A DNA stretch of 64,000 bases from Symbiodinium natans (taxonomy: Eukaryota > Sar > Dinophyceae > Suessiales > Symbiodiniaceae): assembly GCA_905221605.1 (NCBI GenBank), contig CAJNDS010000515.1, positions 1-64,000 of the forward strand, in the 5' to 3' direction. The translations under genes and the position numbers were made by a program. The notes below the pieces were generated by a model that saw nothing but the letters and a program-made list of their open reading frames with translations, had not been told where the DNA came from and searched no databases. Positions 10,916 through 24,956 of this stretch are shown in pieces; the stretch's first letter is position 1; every line of letters starts with the position of its first letter.

Positions 10916-10942
10916 ACAATAAACACAAGCATTGTCTACTAA

Positions 10943-12100
10943 AACAACAATGCTAGCAAGAGGGCTTCTATAACACTATTGCCAGAATTTTGAACATAAA
11001 ACGGTTCATCGAGTGATAGTCGTCGTCACGTTTGGGGCTTTAAGAGGGGTCATAGGCCCTCCCCTTATGCTATAAAAGTTCCCTGGATATTATTATGTTA
11101 CAGGGCTATCATAAGATTTAGGGTTGAGGGTTTGGGGATTTTTCAAGGGGAGCTGAAGTAGGATTAGGGCCGTTTTTCCGATGCCCTGCGTGGCACTTGT
11201 CGGCTGTCCAATGTACGGGCGACGGGAAGAGCTCAAACTTTCAGACTCTGCTTCGTAATATAGGGGTCGGAATAACTAAAAAACTGGTATTCCCTTATGG
11301 TAAAACAAAACCCAACACCCAAAACCCTAAACCCTAAACCCTAAACCCTAAACTCCATTCCACATATTATGGCCCCTGTATTGGAGCTGTAGCCGGCGTG
11401 GAGAGGCCCGCTTGAGGAGAGATGCACGCTGCGCGGCTTTCTTGTAACCTACGAGTCCTAGAACCTTAGCCCTCTAAACCCTGAACCCGAAACCCTAAAC
11501 CCCAAACCCCAAACCCCAAACCCTAAACCCCAAACCCTAAACCCTAAACCCTAACATCCACAACAAGGACTTGCGGCACGCTTCTTAGACTAGGGGGTGC
11601 CTGTCTCAAGGCAGCTGCTGATCCTCGGAGGGCGCAAAGGAGTGTAGGCGAAGAGGGTTTTGAAGGTTTTTTGGGTTCAGGGTTTATGTAAGTTGAGGGT
11701 TTATATAAGTTGAGGGTTTTTTGGTTTAGTGTTTATATAATTAAGTTTTGTGTAAGTTGAGGGTTTTATGTAAGTTGAGGGTGTAAGTTGAGGGTTTGTA
11801 TAAGTTGAGGGTTTTTTGGTTTAGTGTTTATATAAGTTGAGGGTTTGGGGGGTTTAGGGTGAATAGCGTTGCAGGGTGTATAGGGTCAATAGGGTTAGTG
11901 GGGTTAAAAGGGTTCACAGGGTTGACAGGTTTAGTAGGGTTAACAGGGCTAGTGGAGCTAGGAGGGTGAAAAGGGTTCAAAGGGTTAAAAGGGTTCAAAG
12001 GGTCAAAAGGGTTAAAAGGATCATTTGAGAGGGTTAATACGTTAATCCTAAACCCTAAACCCTAAACCCTAAACCCTAAACCCTAAAAGGGTTGAGGGAG
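10943..12100. other. Intronic DNA with several variant repeats
   Basis: Unique DNA to about 11300 is followed by CCCTAAA/CCCCAAA arrays (11320-11350, 11480-11552). Next come tandem copies of a unit like GTAAGTTGAGGGTTT (11690-11845), then GGGTTAAAAGGGTTC units (11880-12010). No exon is supported apart from a very short candidate near 11553 (NIHNKDLRHA). Confidence 0.6.
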
Positions 12101-12123
12101 CTCCCAAGCTTGCTGCGCAGTAG

Positions 12124-12192
12124 GCGACCGAGAACCAGGCACAGCAGCTCGCGACACCAAGACCCCGCACCGGAGAGATCTTCAAGTGCGAG
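12124..12192 (+). CDS. Candidate exon, gene A
   Basis: After CAGTAG|G the frame reads ATENQAQQLATPRPRTGEIF then KCE. The left flank is a CCCTAAA array and the right flank begins TTTAGGG arrays at 12236. The donor is not identified, so the 3' end is approximate. Confidence 0.4.
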
Positions 12193-12199
12193 AAAAAAG

Positions 12200-13430
12200 G
12201 AATCGGACCTATATAGTGCATATTACCTAGGGTTTTGGGGTTTAGGGTTTAGGGTTTAGGGTTTAGGGTTTAGGGTTTAGGGTTTAGGGGTTTAGGGGTT
12301 TAGGGGTTTAGGGTTTAGGGTTTAGGGGTTTAAGGGTTTAGGGGTTTAATGGTTTAATGGTTTAGGGGTTTAGGGTTCAGGGTTTACCTGTCTTTGGGTT
12401 GCGCGTTTCCTGCTCTAAGACGGCCTTGCTACCATGAGCCCTCTTTCCATATCATTGCTTGATGCTTACGCACGATCACTGAAGCTAATGAACTCTAACT
12501 CCATGTCCTCAAGACCCGAATCCAAGTTAAGAACCCTAAGCCCTAAACCCTGAGCCCTAAACCCTAAACCCTAAACCCTGAGCCCTAAACCCTAAACCCT
12601 ATATCCTATAAACCCTAAACCCTACAGTAAACCCTTTTGGGGTTTTCGATCCCCAAGCCAGGAAATCCTACGCAGTAGCGTCCGAGCTGAAAAGTTGGCC
12701 CGGGTCGTGTTTGACTCGGCTCAGGGGACACTACATATAGTCCTCAACCCTAAAACCCTGATTTCATTCTAGGAACCCCAAACTTTTGGGGCTTTTGGGG
12801 TTTTAGGGGTTTTGGGGGCTTGTGGGCTTTGAGTTTTTGGCATTTTGTTCTTTTGGGCTTTTGGGGCTCAGGGTTCATTTGGGGCAGCTTTGGAGGCGCC
12901 CGGCTCCCCTGGCCCAGAGACGTAAGCCCGAAAGTCCGGAACTATATGAAGCAGGGTTTCTATTTCTATTTTTGGTGAGTGTATATTAAGGTTCCTTTTT
13001 AAAATTGGTGAGTGTATACATTGGGTGTCCTGTTGGGGGTACAAGAAATATATACCCTGCTTCATGTCCTATTTGGGTTTGGGGCTGATGATAAGGGTTT
13101 AAGGGTGTAAGGGTTGGAGGCTTTCTGGGCATAAGGGTCTAAGCGTGTAGGGCGGGGTTTGATGATGGGTAATTGGAGTGAAGATCTGGTAGGCCAGTAC
13201 GGTAGGATCCTGGGAGGCGAACCGAAGTCACTAAGCACCCTAGCCCCCTAAATCCTGAATCCTAAGCCCTAAACCCTAAACCCTAGTCCTTCCGTGTGTG
13301 TTTAGATGTGGGGTTTCCCAAGACAGGGGTGATGACACCGTTTTGGGGTTCCTAGAATCACGATTGTAGCACCTCGCGCACATATTTGGGGTAGCCCTTT
13401 TCTGGGAAGATCCCCTAAGACCTAAGCCCT
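12200..13430. other. Intronic/intergenic DNA without a supported exon
   Basis: TTTAGGG and TTTAGGGG units (12236-12385), decayed CCCTAAA arrays, and unique segments containing a short inverted repeat around 12949-13062 (GAAGCAGGGTTTCTATTTC against GAAATATATACCCTGCTTC). No protein-like segment of convincing length. Confidence 0.6.
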
Positions 13431-13436
13431 AAGCCC

Positions 13437-13501
13437 TAAACCCTAAACCCTAAACCCTAAACCCTAAACCCTAAACCCTAAACCCTAAACCCTAAACCCT
13501 A
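13437..13501. repeat. CCCTAAA array
   Basis: Nine units in perfect register. Confidence 0.95.
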
Positions 13502-13675
13502 CAGTAGAGTGATGTTAGTGTGCATATCATGCAGCCTGCGGCCTCCTCAGGCTTTGAGCCAATCTCCTGCTGAACCCCTGCCAAAAAGCCCGAAACTCTA
13601 AGCCCTGAGCTCTAAACTCTACCACTGAAGTCCGAAACCCTAAAGTCCTAAAGCCCTAGACTCCAAAAGTCCACA

Positions 13676-13807
13676 GCCCTAAACCCTAAACCCTAAATCC
13701 CAAACCCTAAACCCTAAACCCTAAACCCTAAACCCTAAACCCTAAACCCTAAACCCTAAACCCTAAACCCCAAACCCCAAACCCTAAACCCTAAACCCTA
13801 AACCCCA
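13676..13807. repeat. CCCTAAA array upstream of the presumed first exon of gene B
   Basis: About eighteen units with a few CCCCAAA variants, ending ten bases before a possible start codon at 13817. Confidence 0.95.
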
Positions 13808-13816
13808 AGCCTCACC

Positions 13817-13888
13817 ATGCGAGCCTTCGGCATTCTGGCCGCACAGGGGGCTGGCGCCTTGGCTGGCGAGGCACCTCGGCTCTTGCGG
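13817..13888 (+). CDS. Possible first exon of gene B (signal-peptide-like)
   Basis: ATG in the context CTCACCATGC opens a frame reading MRAFGILAAQGAGALAGEAP then RLLR. It ends in phase 0 at CGG|GTTTAGGG, which matches the phase-0 start of the exon at 14795. The Ala/Gly/Leu-rich start fits a weak secretion signal, as expected for this family. The start is an inference; further exons could lie in between (for example 14010-14120, open frame SLHLMDASESLDLEKKERAS). Confidence 0.4.
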
Positions 13889-13981
13889 GTTTAGGGTTTA
13901 GGGTTTAGGGTTTAGGGTTTAGGGTTTAGGGTTTAGGGTTTAGGGTTTAGGGTTTAGGGTTTAGGGTTTAGGGTTTAGGGT
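13888..13981. repeat. TTTAGGG array
   Basis: Thirteen units beginning inside the donor sequence of the exon that ends at 13888, so the repeat itself supplies the GT of the splice site. Confidence 0.95.
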
Positions 13982-14794
13982 CTAATTAGGGTTTAGGGCT
14001 TAGGGTCAGCAAATCCCTGCACCTGATGGACGCCAGCGAAAGCTTGGACCTTGAAAAGAAAGAGCGGGCAAGCAAACAAGATGGCAGTTCGGGCACTCCC
14101 CCGTTCAATGGATAGAACACGGGCTTCGGAAAGCTGGGTCTTGATCCTTGTGGGCGCGCTTTGAGAGGTTCAGGTTTTAGGTTTTAGGGTTTAGGATTTA
14201 GGGTTTGGGGTTTAGGGTTTGGGGTGTAGGGTTTAGGGTATAGGGTATAGGGTATAGGGTTGAATAATTAGGGTTTGGGGTGTAGGGTTTAGGTTTTAGG
14301 GTCTAGGGTTTAGGGTTGGGCGTATCCCCATGTAAATCGTTGCGTGGTGGTAAGGGCGTTCCGTGGGAGAACTGCAACAAACCCTGCTACAGCCTCAGTC
14401 GCTTGCCCTGAAGGGTTTCATCACATCATACCTTAATTCAGAACCCTAAGCCCCAAGCCCTTAACCCTTAACCCTTAACCCTTAACCCTTAACCCTAAAC
14501 CCTAAACCCCAAACCTTAAACCCTAAACCCTCAACCCTAAACCCTAAACCCCAAACCCCAAACCCCAAACCCTAAACCTGAACCCTAAACCCTACACACA
14601 GACAAGCCCGACTTTTTGCCAACGTCCGTCGAAGGCCCTAAGCCTAACCCACGTATTCATCTTAGGGTTTAGTTTTTATAGGGTTTCTGAAGTATGGGCC
14701 CTTGGCTTTTACAGGGTCTATAAAGAGGCACTCCCCAAGAAAAGCCTAAACCCTAAACCCTAAACCCTCCGAGTTTTCGGCCCCAAGAACCAAG

Positions 14795-14860
14795 GCCTTC
14801 ACTTGGCCAAACCAGCCTCCCTCGGACATCCCCTTCGAGCGCAGCGAGCTTTTCACCGAG
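14795..14860 (+). CDS. Gene B exon AFTWPNQPPSDIPFE...
   Basis: A CCAAG|G acceptor, 22 codons reading AFTWPNQPPSDIPFERSELF then TE, and a GC donor (GAG|GCTGCT). The frame stays open past the donor, but the family's next residues are found in the exon at 15475, which also starts in phase 0. Confidence 0.75.
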
Positions 14861-17800
14861 GCTGCTTCAAAAAACCCCGCAGGGAGCGTCGAAACCTCGG
14901 ATTCTAGGGGTTTAGGGTTTAGGGTTTAGGGTTAGGCTATTAGGGTTTAGGGTTTAGGGTTTAGGGAAATCTTGGGTGCTTTGCAGTTTTCTTCTGCAGG
15001 CCCTTGTGTGGAGTCGGAAATTGCCAGGGGCCAGGAAGGTTCACAAATCCAGCTTCTCCCCACCCCCAACCTCCTGAATCCTCAGCTTCTAAAGCTTGGT
15101 AGCTCAGTGGTACCCTGTTCCCTCTTTTTTCGTTCAAGGTTGCCTTGTAAAGTAACTAATCCAAAAAAGGGTACCCTTATTAGAATTGGTTACTGGGCTA
15201 CCAAGAAAGCCGACATCCCTAGGGTTTAGGGTTTTGGGGTTTGGGTTTATTTAGGGTTCTGGGGTTTGGGTTTAGGGTTCAGGATTTTGGTAGGGTTATC
15301 CCGAGAAGCACCCGAATTCATAAGACCCTGAGAAGCCCCAAACCCCAAACTCATACACCCCTAAACCCTAACCCCCAAACCCCAAACTCACACACCCCCA
15401 AAGCCCCCTGAGTCCCAACCCCCCGAACCCCAAACCCCAAATTCCTACACCTCACAACCAGGAATCCCCAACAGGTACATTTCACCGGCCGATACGCGGA
15501 ATACGGCGGGGCTGAGACTTGGTGTGGTCAAGGGGACCCTCAGACCAGCCCGATCCTCTCTACAAGCTGGGGCTTGGGGCTGACGGGGTCTAGGGTTTAG
15601 GGTTTAGGGTTTAGGGTTTAGGGTTTAGGGCTATGGGCTTTGTAAGGCTGACAGGGCTTATAAGGGTTTAGGGGGTAATGGTTGAATAGGCTGCTATTCA
15701 TGCAGGTTTTAGCGGATGCGTTCAGGGGGGGTTCGGGTACTAGGTTCTGCTGCCTTATAAACTGAAGCTGGCGATATGTGACGCGACGCCAGTAGCAAGC
15801 TGAGCGGGCTCGCAGCTCAAAATGCGACGTTTCATGTCCCAACTGCAGTTGAGCACACAGAGTTAGCAGGCCCTCGTCCCCAGAAGGGCCTCCCTGTACG
15901 GGCTCTCCATTGTAAGCAGCCGAAAGACTAGGATTGGAAGTGGGGGGATCCTTTCTGCCATTAAAATCTCTGCAGAATTCATGCTGGAATTGGTTACTTT
16001 TTGCCCAAATCCTGGGCTACTCCCTAAACCCTAAACCCTAAACCCCAAACCCCAAACCCTAAACCCTAATCCATTTCCAAGGGCCCTCTACTGTGGCCCC
16101 CGCCATAAAAGGCGTGAGGTGTTGCCCTAAGGCGCCCGGTTGCAACCCAGGACCCTCCTTAAACGCCGGGAAAACTCGAGACGGTAAAAGTCGTCAAGCC
16201 CTAAGCCCAAAACCCTAAACTATAAACCGTAGACCCTAAACCATCCTAAGCCCCAAACCCTGTTGGTGAGGACACTTGGTACCCCAGCTGGGGCGCCGAC
16301 GGGAACCTCTACACACCCTGGACGGATGGCGTCGTGGGCGGCATCCGTTCACACAGCGCCTGCTCAGGAGGGGGAGTTGTTAAGGTTTAGGGTTTAGGGT
16401 TTAGGGTCTAGGGTCTAGGGTTTAGGGTTTAGGGTTTAGGGTTTAGGGTTTAGGGTTTAGGGTTTAGGGTTCAGGGAATCTGAATCATAAGGTCGCATAA
16501 ATAAAGAGCCATAAGCCCTAAACCCTAAACCCTATAAACCCTATCCCCTGAATATCAACCGTATGCTGGCTCTCTGGAGGGCCTTCCTGCACGTCCACCA
16601 CGGGCTTCGCCAAAGTTGTCGGAGATGATCCTTTCAACTTGAGTATCCAGGACCGGGGCTGTCTTTACTGAATGGTTATAGCGGCACTATTCGGTTTAGG
16701 GTTTAGGGTTTAGGGTTTTACTGTTTAGGCCTGACTTAACTTGGGGGGATTAGGCAGAGCTGCGATTTTTAAATTTTTATCCAGTACACCCCCAAAACTA
16801 AGCCTCATAAATACCCCTAAGCCCGGCACCCTCAACGCTAAACCCTAAACCCTGCGTTACCGCCCAGGGGGCAAGCTGCCATCGAATCCCAAACATCAAA
16901 ATTCGGCAGCCCTAAACCCTCAACCCTAAACTCTAACCGACCCCGATGGCCCTGGAGGACGTCGGCGTTTTCGAGTCTTCCACCTCACCGCACCTCGCCC
17001 AGCAAGCCCTGAACCCTGAACCGTAAATCCTAAGGTACAGTTAGGGTGTGGGTTTAGGGTTTAGGGTTCAGGGTTTCAGGTTTCAGGGTTCAGGGTGTTT
17101 CTTGTCCGTACTCCCACGGTGCTACTGGACCCCTCGATACAGGGGCCACATGCTTGCGATGGAACAAATCCCAAAGAAGCAGGGCTCGTGTTCCATGATT
17201 CCGCACTTAACACCTTGATACCTCCATCAAGACTTAAGCTCCGAGCTTAGAGGCTTGGGGTCTTGGGCTGATAAGGGTATGGGATATCCAGAACCACCGA
17301 AGCAGTCGAAGCTCCAGGTACCATGGCCGATACCCCAGTGCTTCGCTGCACCACAACGGCATCTGGTACTACGGAACCTATGCCTTGGACAACGAGACCC
17401 GGCAAAGACTGCCCTGCACCCCACTCCCCCGACCCACAAGCAGAATGAAGAATTCGAGCCATGGCAGAGGCATCTGACTGAATCCCTAAACCCTACACCC
17501 GAAACCATAAAACCCTAAACCCCTAAGTGGGGGGTTTACGATACTAGGGGACTAGGGGTACCTTATTGGGGTCCTTATGATAAGGGGATCCTACGTTTAA
17601 GTGTCCCGTGTTTTCGTAAACCCCCCATATAGAGAAAGGTAGGGCTCCGATTTTGCTCCAATCTCAGCTTTCATGGGCTTTCCGGATTACCTCCACAAGT
17701 TTTTCCTGCCAGAGGAGCCAAACGTGGCGCCTATCCCACACCCCTAACACCCCGAAGACTATGCACTGAAGAGCGCTAGACTGAGACCCCTAAACCCTCA

Positions 17801-20800
17801 AGCACAAGCCCTGACCTTGGACCCTAAATTCTAGAAACCCTATGACCTCTATATGCCCCATAGGCCATATAAACCCTATACACCCCCGGGCCGAAAGTTT
17901 CGACCCAAAGCACATGTTGGACAACATGCAGACGGTGCAAACTTGCGCGGAGTCGCGGAGTGCCGAGAAGTCGCGTTTTCACTGCGCCTGCTAGCGGAGA
18001 AATTACTTCCCCGTTTTAAAAAAACTATAGAAGTTCCGGAGGAGTCCCCCAGGTTCGCCTGTGTTTCCGGAGTCTATGAGGAAAAGGGCGTGGGCACAGG
18101 AGTACGGGCTCCGAGTAGTCGGTGGATCGAGCTATCGGCCCGGCGCAGTATACCCTAGAAACCCCAGGACCCTAAACCCTAAACCCTAAACCCCTAAACC
18201 CCTAAACACATGAGTTACATGCCCTATAAGCCCTATAAGCCTTATAAACCCTAGAGCAAGGAGAACCACGAACCGGGTGAGCGCAGTGGCCAGGAGGTGC
18301 GCTGGGGGCGGGCCGATCAAAGGTTTTTCGGGGGTTTGATGGGTTTAGGGTTTCTAGGGTTTCTAGGGTGTCTAGGGTGTCTAGGGTTTCTAGGGTTTCT
18401 AGGGTTTCTAGGGTTTCTAGGGTTTCTAGGGTTTCTAGGGTTTCTAGGGTTTCTAGGGTTTCTAGGGTTTCTAGGGTTTAGGGGTGATGATTGGACTCCA
18501 GGGACTCAAAAAGATTCTCAAGCCCTAAACCCAGGGTTTGGGGCTCAACCCACGCCTGGCAGGTGAAGCACCGAATCCCTTCAGCAACCAAAATCGGGTT
18601 TAGGGTTCAGGGTTTAGGGTTTGGGGTTCAGGGTTTAGGGTTTAGGGTTTAGTGGGTTCAGGGTTTAGGGTATAGGGGCCTTACCTTGCCAAGTGGAATG
18701 ATCAAAGGCGCCCAACTATCAGTGAAGCCGCTGTCTCTTCTTCACGTCACGTGCATCCAATGCACATGAAACCTACAGACACCCCCGTGTTTATGCTTAA
18801 CCCGCTACATATCCTCCACTTAAGAAGCGCTCAAGACTCCGAGTCTATCCCTCAGCTCAAACCTCACCCTAGCCCTAAACCATACCAGCTAGAGCATAGT
18901 TGCCCTGAACCCTAGGCTCCACTCCCTGAACCCTCAACCCGAAACCCTAAACTCCTTGTCCTAGAACCCAGACCCTAAAATTTCCCCGAACCCTTCAACT
19001 CGAAACCCTAAACCCTAAACCCTAAACCCTAAACCCTAAACCCTAAACCCTAAACCCTAAACCCTAAACCCTCTCCCCCTGAACTCCAGGTGGGCAGGTC
19101 CCACACCGCGGACTACTGCGGCAACTGGTGCATCCCAGCAGCGCATGACTTGGGAGCCCAGTGGTACCCTTTACCCTTTTTGTTGTTCTGCATCTAAGGG
19201 TTTAGGGTTTAGGGTTTAGGGTTTAGGGTTTAGGGGTTCAGGGGCTGAGGGGTTTAGGGGTTTAGGGGTGTAGGGGTTTAGGGGTTTAGGGTTCAGGGGT
19301 TTACGGTTTAGGGGTTTAGGGTTTAGGGTAAAACGTTATGGGGTGCAGGGTTTGCTGGTCAGAAGCGAAGAGCATTTTTCTTGGTCTAAGGTACCCCCCA
19401 AATGGCGGCACTGATTCAGAGCAGCTCCCTCGACCCTGAACCCCAAGCCCTAACCTACCTCTACACCCCCGCCTTAAAACCTTATAGACCCCGAACCCCT
19501 AAACCCTAAACCGTAAACTCTAATGGTTGGCCGCGCGCGCTTCTTTGCTTTCGCGCACGACTTGCTGCGATCGCATTTCTACAGCCAAGACGTTTATTTT
19601 CGTTCGGAAAGTGTTTTTGCATTTGTTTGTGAAACATCGCTGAAACCATGTTAGCTATGGATCATATGGGAAGTTCAAAAATCAAGGGGAGGGGAAGGCG
19701 TCGCGCACGAGTTGCTGCGATCGCGTTTCTACACCAATTTTGTCATGTTCGTTCGGAAAGTGTTTTTTGCAAGCGTTCGTTGAACAAAAACTTTGAAACT
19801 AAGTTAGCTAAGGAGCGTGTGGGGAGAACCATTCGACAAACCCTAAACTCTAATCCCTAAAACAAAGCCCGAAACCCTAAACCCTAAACCCTAAACCCTA
19901 AACCCGCCCTACACCCTACACCCTACACCCTAAACCAAAACCCGAAACAGTGGGAAAACCCAGGTATCCAAGGGCCTTTCGTCGGTTTCCGCTGGAGTCG
20001 GGATGCCGGAAAGACGTGGCAGGAGCAGCCTGAAGGGCAGGGGAGTACTGCGAACAGCATGAGTTTAGGGCTTATAGGGTTTAGATATGGTTAGGTAGGG
20101 TTTTATAGAGGGTTTATTAATTGTAGAGTTTGTAGACGTTCCCATGTTCTTGAAGTACTCAAGGCAGCGTTGTTAATACGTGTTGCAGGGTGAGCTAGAT
20201 TCTATGGATCAGGGTAGTCAATGAGGTCAGTTTTTCTGGAGGGTCCCTAAACCTTAAACCCTCACCCGAAACCCTAAACTTTGGCGGTGGGGGCGGGGAG
20301 GGGCCGCTTCTATCCTTCCTGTTTCTTCTAGTGAAATCGGCTCCTCTACGCCCCCTCCGCTGCACTTGGAGGTCGCGAAGGTTGTTTCACACTGGACGGC
20401 TGGAAACAGCCTGGGTGATTCCAGCTCCTAAGCTTCAAAGCCCTAAACCCTAAGCCTAAACCCTAGAACCCGTATAAAACCCTAAAACCCTAAAACCCTA
20501 AACCCCTAAAACCCTAGACCCCAAAACCCCAAATCCCCAAAACCCTAAAACCCTAAAACCCTAAAACCCTAAAACCCTAAAGCCCTAAAGCCCTAAAACC
20601 CTAAAACCCTGAAACCCTAAAACCCTAAAACCCTAAAACCCCAAAGCCCTAAAGCCCTGAAACCCTAAATCCCTCAAACCCTAAATCTAAATCTGAAGTC
20701 CAGAAGAAGTCGACCTTAAGCCCCCAGGAGCCACGCAAGACTTTGGCAAACTACTCGGACACCCTCTTCGGTGAGGCCGGAAGGTAAGGGTTTAGGGTTT

Positions 20801-23800
20801 AGGGTTTAGTGGTTAGGGGTTGAGGGTTTGGGGTTTAGGGTTTAGGGTTTATTTAGGGTTTAGGGTTTAGGGAACGGCAGCAGAAGTGAGGCTTGGGGTT
20901 TTGGGGCTGAGGGTTGTGGCTTGCTGCCCGAGTCACCCCTCCAGAGAGGCGAGTGAATCAACGGACTGGGGGGGGGGGGCGCTAATAATTATGAGGTTAG
21001 CATTACGCCTGAAGCCCGCACCTTAAACCCGTACCAGGATGGGCTATAATGCCCTCTAACCCCTTAAAAGGCTCTTCTTCGTGTTCATTATGGGGATTAT
21101 AAGGCCCATCCTGGTACCCTAAAACTTGGAGGGAGCGCGACCAATCACAGCCTTATCTGTGCACAGCCAAAAAATGTGAATCTACGGCTCAAGGGTTCGA
21201 GGCCCCTTTGCCCCACATAATTGTCAGGCCAATCAGGCAGAATAATAACTTCAAATTAAGATGGTGTTTAGCCTTCGGGGGAAGGGGGGATTACGTGCAG
21301 CTATATTTAGGTTGCACCAGAATACAGCTGCTGTTGGTGTTGGGCTGCTGTTGGTGTTGGGCGGGGTGGGGTTTTAGGGGTTTAGGCAAGGGGACTCCTA
21401 TTAAGGTGCATGAACCACAATTTCTTGAGGGTTCATTTTGGGGGCTTCCGAAAATGAGGGGACCCCTGATATAGACCCGGAAATAGAAGGCTTCCCTTGC
21501 AATAAAGACCCCGATAAGGTACCCCCAAATTCCGGACACCCGCATTTGACCCTGATGTAGAGAACTAAACCCTAAACCCTAAACCCTAAACCCTAAACCC
21601 TAAACCCTAAACCCCTACAGCGTTGAGGCTTCGCAGTGGTTTAGGCCGTCGCCGCACCTGAAGAGGGGTTTAGGGTTTAGGGACGTTAGGGACTTGAAGG
21701 GTTTAGGGGTTTTAGGGTTTAGGGTTTAGGGTTCGGGGGCTTCGGCTTCAGGGTTCAGTGTTCAGGGTTCAGGGTTCAGGGTTCAGGGTTTAGGGTTTAG
21801 GGTTTAGGGTTTAGGGTTTAGGGTTTAGGGTTTAGGGTTTAGGGGCCTGTGGTGCCCAGGCGGCGCCCAACAACCACAGCAAGGCGGGATCCCCCGCGGC
21901 AGACTTCCTTCAAACGGGGAGTTCAGGGTCGAGGGTCTAGGGTTTAGGATTCAGGGCAGAACATCCAAGCTTAGCCTTAAGCGCCCGAAGCCGAAATATG
22001 CCCATCTCGTACGGACCTCCTAGTTATAAGGCGGCCGCCATCATTTTTAGGGTAGTTACATGGTCGCTTCATATGGGCCCTTAAACGGGGACCCTTATAT
22101 ACCCGACACATTTTAATCGAGGTAAGGGACCATATCAAGGCTTCTGCTTTAAACTTTCAGCTGTTAACCTCACGCTTGCGAAGCCTTTGCCCTGAACCCT
22201 AAAGCCGAAACCCTTTCTCTACAGCGATCGTTAGCTTAGGAGATGTGTTGTATATGTTCATTATGTAAGACCCAAGCGCATGCTTTAGAGGCATTATGTT
22301 CAATATGCCCTGAACCCTATAAACTCTAAACTCCATGAATTGTTGCAGTCAGTCCCTCTAGTTTCCTCTTTGAAGTCAGTTCAGGGGGCTGCCGGCGACA
22401 GTGGCTCAGAGAAAGAAGCCAGCAATCACAGGTCTGGGGTGCAGGGCTTAGGGCGTTTTAGGGCTTCGGGGTTTTAGGGTTTAGGGCTTTTTAGGGTTTG
22501 GGGCATAGGGCTCAGAATCAGGACCGGTGCTTGTGGGATCCTGAGTGGAGTTTGTAAGACCCTACACCCTATCAGCCCATCACAAGCCCCATGAATTCCA
22601 GGTCTATACGCCTTGTAAACCCTGTATCACGGATGCAACATAAGCCTCAAGCTCTCTAGAAGTTAATGCAGCATGACAATCCACGCTAGTGGTAATAAAT
22701 GCAGGTATCTTGTAATCATGAAAACCCTAGAAACGTCGTAAACCGTAAGCCCTAAGCCCTAAACCAAAACCCGAAACCCGAATCCCGAATCCCGAGCCCC
22801 GAATCCCCGAAACCCCGAAACCCCGAAACCCCAAGCAAGCTCAACCATACACAAAGCCCTTCAAAGCGGGTGCAGGTGAAGTTCGGGGCGCCGCAACCGG
22901 GCCCTGGCCAGTTTAGGGTTTAGGGCTACGTATTATGAGTGCCATCCGGGGAGTTCTAAGCCTAAACCCTAAGCCCTAAACCCTAGACCCTAAACCCTAA
23001 ACCCTAAACCCTAAATCCTAAACCCTTCACAAAGGAAGAGTTGATACACAGTAACTGGGTCCTCGGGTCTTGCACTGCCACGGTGCTTGTCTTTTTTCGC
23101 ATGAGACGTAGATACCTTCAGGGTTTAGGGTTCTAGTCTGATACATTCAGGGTTTAGGGTTTAGGGTTTAGGGTTTAGGGTTTAGGGTTCAGGGTTTAGG
23201 GTTTAGGGTTATTAGGGTTTAGGGTTTCCCGAATGCATGGTTTGACAGCAACAGAAGGCACTGCACCAGAAGCTACTCAGCCGTGAGCAGATCTGCTCTG
23301 GGAAAAGCCTTGATGTTTTTTCGTCTAAGCGCAGGCCTGGCTTGAAGTATTCCATGACGTAAACCCTCAACCCCATGAACCGAGGCACGTGGTGGACTTG
23401 GGGCAAAATCTTGCACATGAGCCCTACGGCGGAGCAAAGCCACGGTGACCCGGTCGATTTTCGAAGCATTCGGGGACTGAGGATGGAAAGAGGACATTGT
23501 AGGGTTTGGGGTCTAGGGTTCAGGGTTTGGGTTTCGGGTTTGGGCTGTAGGGTTTAGGGTTCAGGGTCTTGCGTTTTGGGTTTTAGGTCGCTGCACAGGC
23601 AACTGCGTTTTCGGTTTCTCCTTCTCCTCGTGGGTCGCTTGCGGGCGCGAACCAACTTCCGGAGACCTGTTCGCGAACACCAGGCTGTACCGCACCCGCT
23701 ACATCTTCGGGAAAGTTGGTAGAAACAGTAGTTCTCCCATGTGCCGAACTGTGTCTCAGCGAGATTTCTAGGATCATGTCGCAGTGGTCCCCCAAACCCT

Positions 23801-24924
23801 AAACACTAAACTCTGTAAACCCTAAACCTCCCCCCTAAACCCCAAACCCTGAACCCCAAGCTCTGAACCAGGGTTCTCGCTAAGGAGCTTGCGTTAAGTT
23901 TCCAGCACCGGGTTTTCTAGCAAAGAACTTGGGACCCTGAACCCGAAACCCTAGACCCGGCGACGTCTCAATGTAATAAGTGTCTTAACAAGAGCCCTAA
24001 ACCCTAAACCCTAAAGTCTAAACACAAACCCCTAACCCTAAACCCCAAACCCTAAGCCCTAAACTCCAAGCCCTAAGCCCTAAACCCTAATCCCTAAACC
24101 CTACACCCTAAACCCTAAACCCTAAACCCTAAACCCTAAGCCACCCCGCAAGCAGGCTGTACATGGTGGGCCACGGGGCCTCCGCGCCCATCTCACCCAC
24201 ATCTTGGATGCAGGGCGCCGAGGTGTACCTGGCAAGGGCACCCTGTGAGCAACACCTTGTGGGGTTTAGGGTTTAGGGTTTAGGGTTTAGGGTGTAGGGT
24301 TTAGGGTTGAGGGTTTAGGGTGTAGGGGTTTGGGGTTTAGGGCTTGGGGTTAGGGTTTAGGGTTTGGGGCTTGGGGTCTTGGATTTAGGGTTTCCAGGAC
24401 GAGCGGAGCTTACTTGTGATTGCAGGGGGCCTTCTGTGTCGGAAGTCTCTGCAAAGGGTCAAGAAGGCCCTTTCCAGCTGTAGCTGGGTTTCGGGGTACT
24501 ATACTTGAGTACTTTTTTGGGCTCCGGGTTCCCATGATAGCTACTTATACCTAAAACAAGCATCTACTTTTTGTTTTTGCCAGGGTCTACTCCAAAGTAG
24601 GGGCAAGGGGGCTGTCCTTGGTGGGTTTGGGGTTTAGTAGTCAGCGCTTCGGGGCTGCTAAGGGTATGGGTTGTCAAGATACTCCCTCAAGCCTCAACCT
24701 CAAAACCCCGAGCAGCAGTGACCAGAGGTTAAGGCATTTTTGTTGCTTAGGGCTCAGGGGTTTAAGAAATACACATACTACTGTAAGGGCTCATTAACAT
24801 CTTTATAGCGGTCAAGGGCGGATGATTCCAGTGTTTTCGCTTCCTCATAAATCTACCCTCTGCTAGGACGGGAGCTAGGTCTGCCCCTAGGTTTCTGAGT
24901 TCTGTCGCCGGTAAGTGTATCGAG

Positions 24925-24956
<32 letters not shown>

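Noticed and set aside
10643-10942. Arg/Pro- and Val-rich open frames on both strands
   Set aside because: Low-complexity CGA/CCACGA triplets open several frames at once.
14096-14162. tRNA-Arg-like sequence (TTCAATGGATAGAACACGGG)
   Set aside because: The D-arm region resembles a tRNA-Arg A box, but the anticodon stem, T arm and acceptor stem do not pair properly. At best it is a decayed tRNA-derived fragment.
17853-18158. 101-codon + strand open frame in a gene B intron
   Set aside because: It begins in degenerate CCCTATAAA sequence, lies between two exons that must splice together, and shows no family motif.
21208-21545. Overlapping + and - strand open frames
   Set aside because: Both include repeat-derived residues and no conserved motif, and they lie in an intron of gene B.
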